From: Bryobacterales bacterium
GTDB taxonomy: Bacteria > Acidobacteriota > Terriglobia > Bryobacterales > Bryobacteraceae
Length of the DNA stretch: 12,280 nucleotides
Direction: 5' to 3'
NCBI GenBank assembly: GCA_003154855.1
Contig: PMEV01000436.1
Coordinates: 1 to 12,280, forward strand
Of this stretch, positions 11,717-12,280 are shown piece after piece. Both the position numbers and the translations under genes were made by a program. The notes under the pieces are model-generated. The model was not told where the DNA came from. It made no database searches and saw only the letters and a list, made by a program, of their open reading frames with translations. Numbering within the stretch: position 1 is the stretch's first letter; every line of letters starts with the position of its first letter.

Positions 11717-12280
11717 CCACGAAGGTCGACCCTTTTCCCAGCACGCTCTCCACCGTCACCGTGCCATTCATCCGCTCGACGACGTGCTTGACGATCGAGA
11801 GGCCCAGCCCCGTGCCGCCCACTTCCCGTGAGCGCGCTTTGTCGACCCGGTAGAAGCGCTCGAATACGCGCGGCAAATCCTCCGAAGGGATACCGATGCC
11901 GGTGTCCGAGATGGCGATGGCGATCTTGCCGTCCGCCGTGCGGCCGATCTCGATGCGCACTTCTCCGCCCGGCCGGTTGAACTTCACCGCGTTGTCCAGC
12001 AGATTGACCAGGGCCTGCTCCAGGCGTGTGCGGACGCCCATCACCTCCGAATTGTCGAGCGCGCCCGGCTTGAGCGCGACGCCGCGCACCCGTGCTTCCG
12101 ATTCGACGGTGCGCAACGCCGATTCCAGCGCCGCGCGAACCGCGACCGGCTCCGGCGCCGCGGGCGGCTGGCCCGACTCCAGCTCCGAGAGCGCCAGCAG
12201 GTCGCTCGAGATGTTGTTCAGCCGTATGGCGTGGGCGCGGATAATCTCCAGAAACTTGCGGTTGTTGTCCTGGTCCTCGA
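11697..12280 (-). CDS. Sensor histidine kinase, C-terminal part (PhoR-like; N-terminus beyond window)
   Basis: The visible 193 residues hold the end of the dimerisation domain (RLNNISSDLLALSELESG) and a complete HATPase_c domain. The ATP-binding boxes are N box (QALVNLLDNAVKFN), G1 (DTGIGIP), F box (VFERFYRVDKARSRE), G2 (GGTGLGLSIVKHVVE) and G3 (GKGSTFVVSLP). The pattern, especially FYRVDKARSR, is typical of PhoR-type kinases. The phospho-acceptor His and any sensor or membrane segments lie to the right of the window. The frame is open to the edge, so a start inside the window (for example at 12116) would cut the domain and is not used. The TAA stop at 11699-11697 lies within the convergent exonuclease gene, so the two overlap by 20 bp. 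No response-regulator gene is adjacent on this side. Confidence 0.95.
   Translation of the reverse strand, partial: EDQDNNRKFLEIIRAHAIRLNNISSDLLALSELESGQPPAAPEPVAVRAALESALRTVESEARVRGVALKPGALDNSEVMGVRTRLEQALVNLLDNAVKFNRPGGEVRIEIGRTADGKIAIAISDTGIGIPSEDLPRVFERFYRVDKARSREVGGTGLGLSIVKHVVERMNGTVTVESVLGKGSTFVVSLPAC

Noticed and set aside
1..12280. CRISPR arrays, rRNA genes, tRNA genes and insertion sequences with transposase
   Set aside because: I found no regularly spaced repeats, no tRNA or rRNA signature and no transposase-like protein by reading. A tRNAscan-type search was not possible.

Overview
The window is high-GC DNA with tightly packed genes on both strands. The gene content fits a Gram-negative soil-type bacterium: complex I, a REC-PP2C phosphatase, a c-type multihaem cytochrome, and an outer-membrane porin with an N-terminal coiled coil. 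My best guess is Acidobacteriota of the Solibacter/Bryobacter kind. That is an inference from protein style and promoter-like motifs, since no rRNA or other marker gene is present.

Layout, left to right. Positions 1-2046 (minus strand) hold part of a respiratory complex I operon in the order nuoC, nuoD, nuoI. nuoI is cut by the window edge, and nuoD and nuoI abut with nothing between them. A promoter-like site just ahead of nuoC suggests transcription starts there. Upstream lies a 7-TM protein of the YwaF/TIGR02206 type (2103-2792, minus), divergent from a response-regulator/PP2C phosphatase fusion (2921-4069, plus).

Positions 4070-4839 hold no convincing protein gene. Most of this stretch (about 4090-4689) looks like a ~600-nt structured RNA gene on the minus strand. 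It has its own promoter-like site, ends that pair in a long helix, GNRA-capped hairpins, a motif present three times, and a U8 tract at the 3' end. I could not match it to any RNA family I know, and it is the most interesting item here.

Next come ligA (4840-6828, minus) and, divergent from it across about 20 bp, a lipid/diacylglycerol kinase gene (to 7798, plus). The latter runs with a short overlap into a YdjM-type membrane hydrolase (7774-8763). A small secreted five-haem cytochrome (8867-9379, plus) converges on a large porin gene (9536-11107, minus), with a strong hairpin between them. The porin is divergent from a DEDDh 3'-5' exonuclease (about 11186-11716, plus). The exonuclease overlaps, tail to tail, the 3' end of a sensor histidine kinase (11697-12280, minus) that is cut by the right edge.

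Themes: the Nuo proteins form the quinone-facing connecting arm of complex I. The cytochrome and porin are cell-envelope proteins, and the two signalling proteins (REC-PP2C and histidine kinase) are not adjacent to obvious partners. Several genes have -10-like hexamers only 7-9 nt ahead of the start codon, which suggests leaderless or nearly leaderless transcripts.
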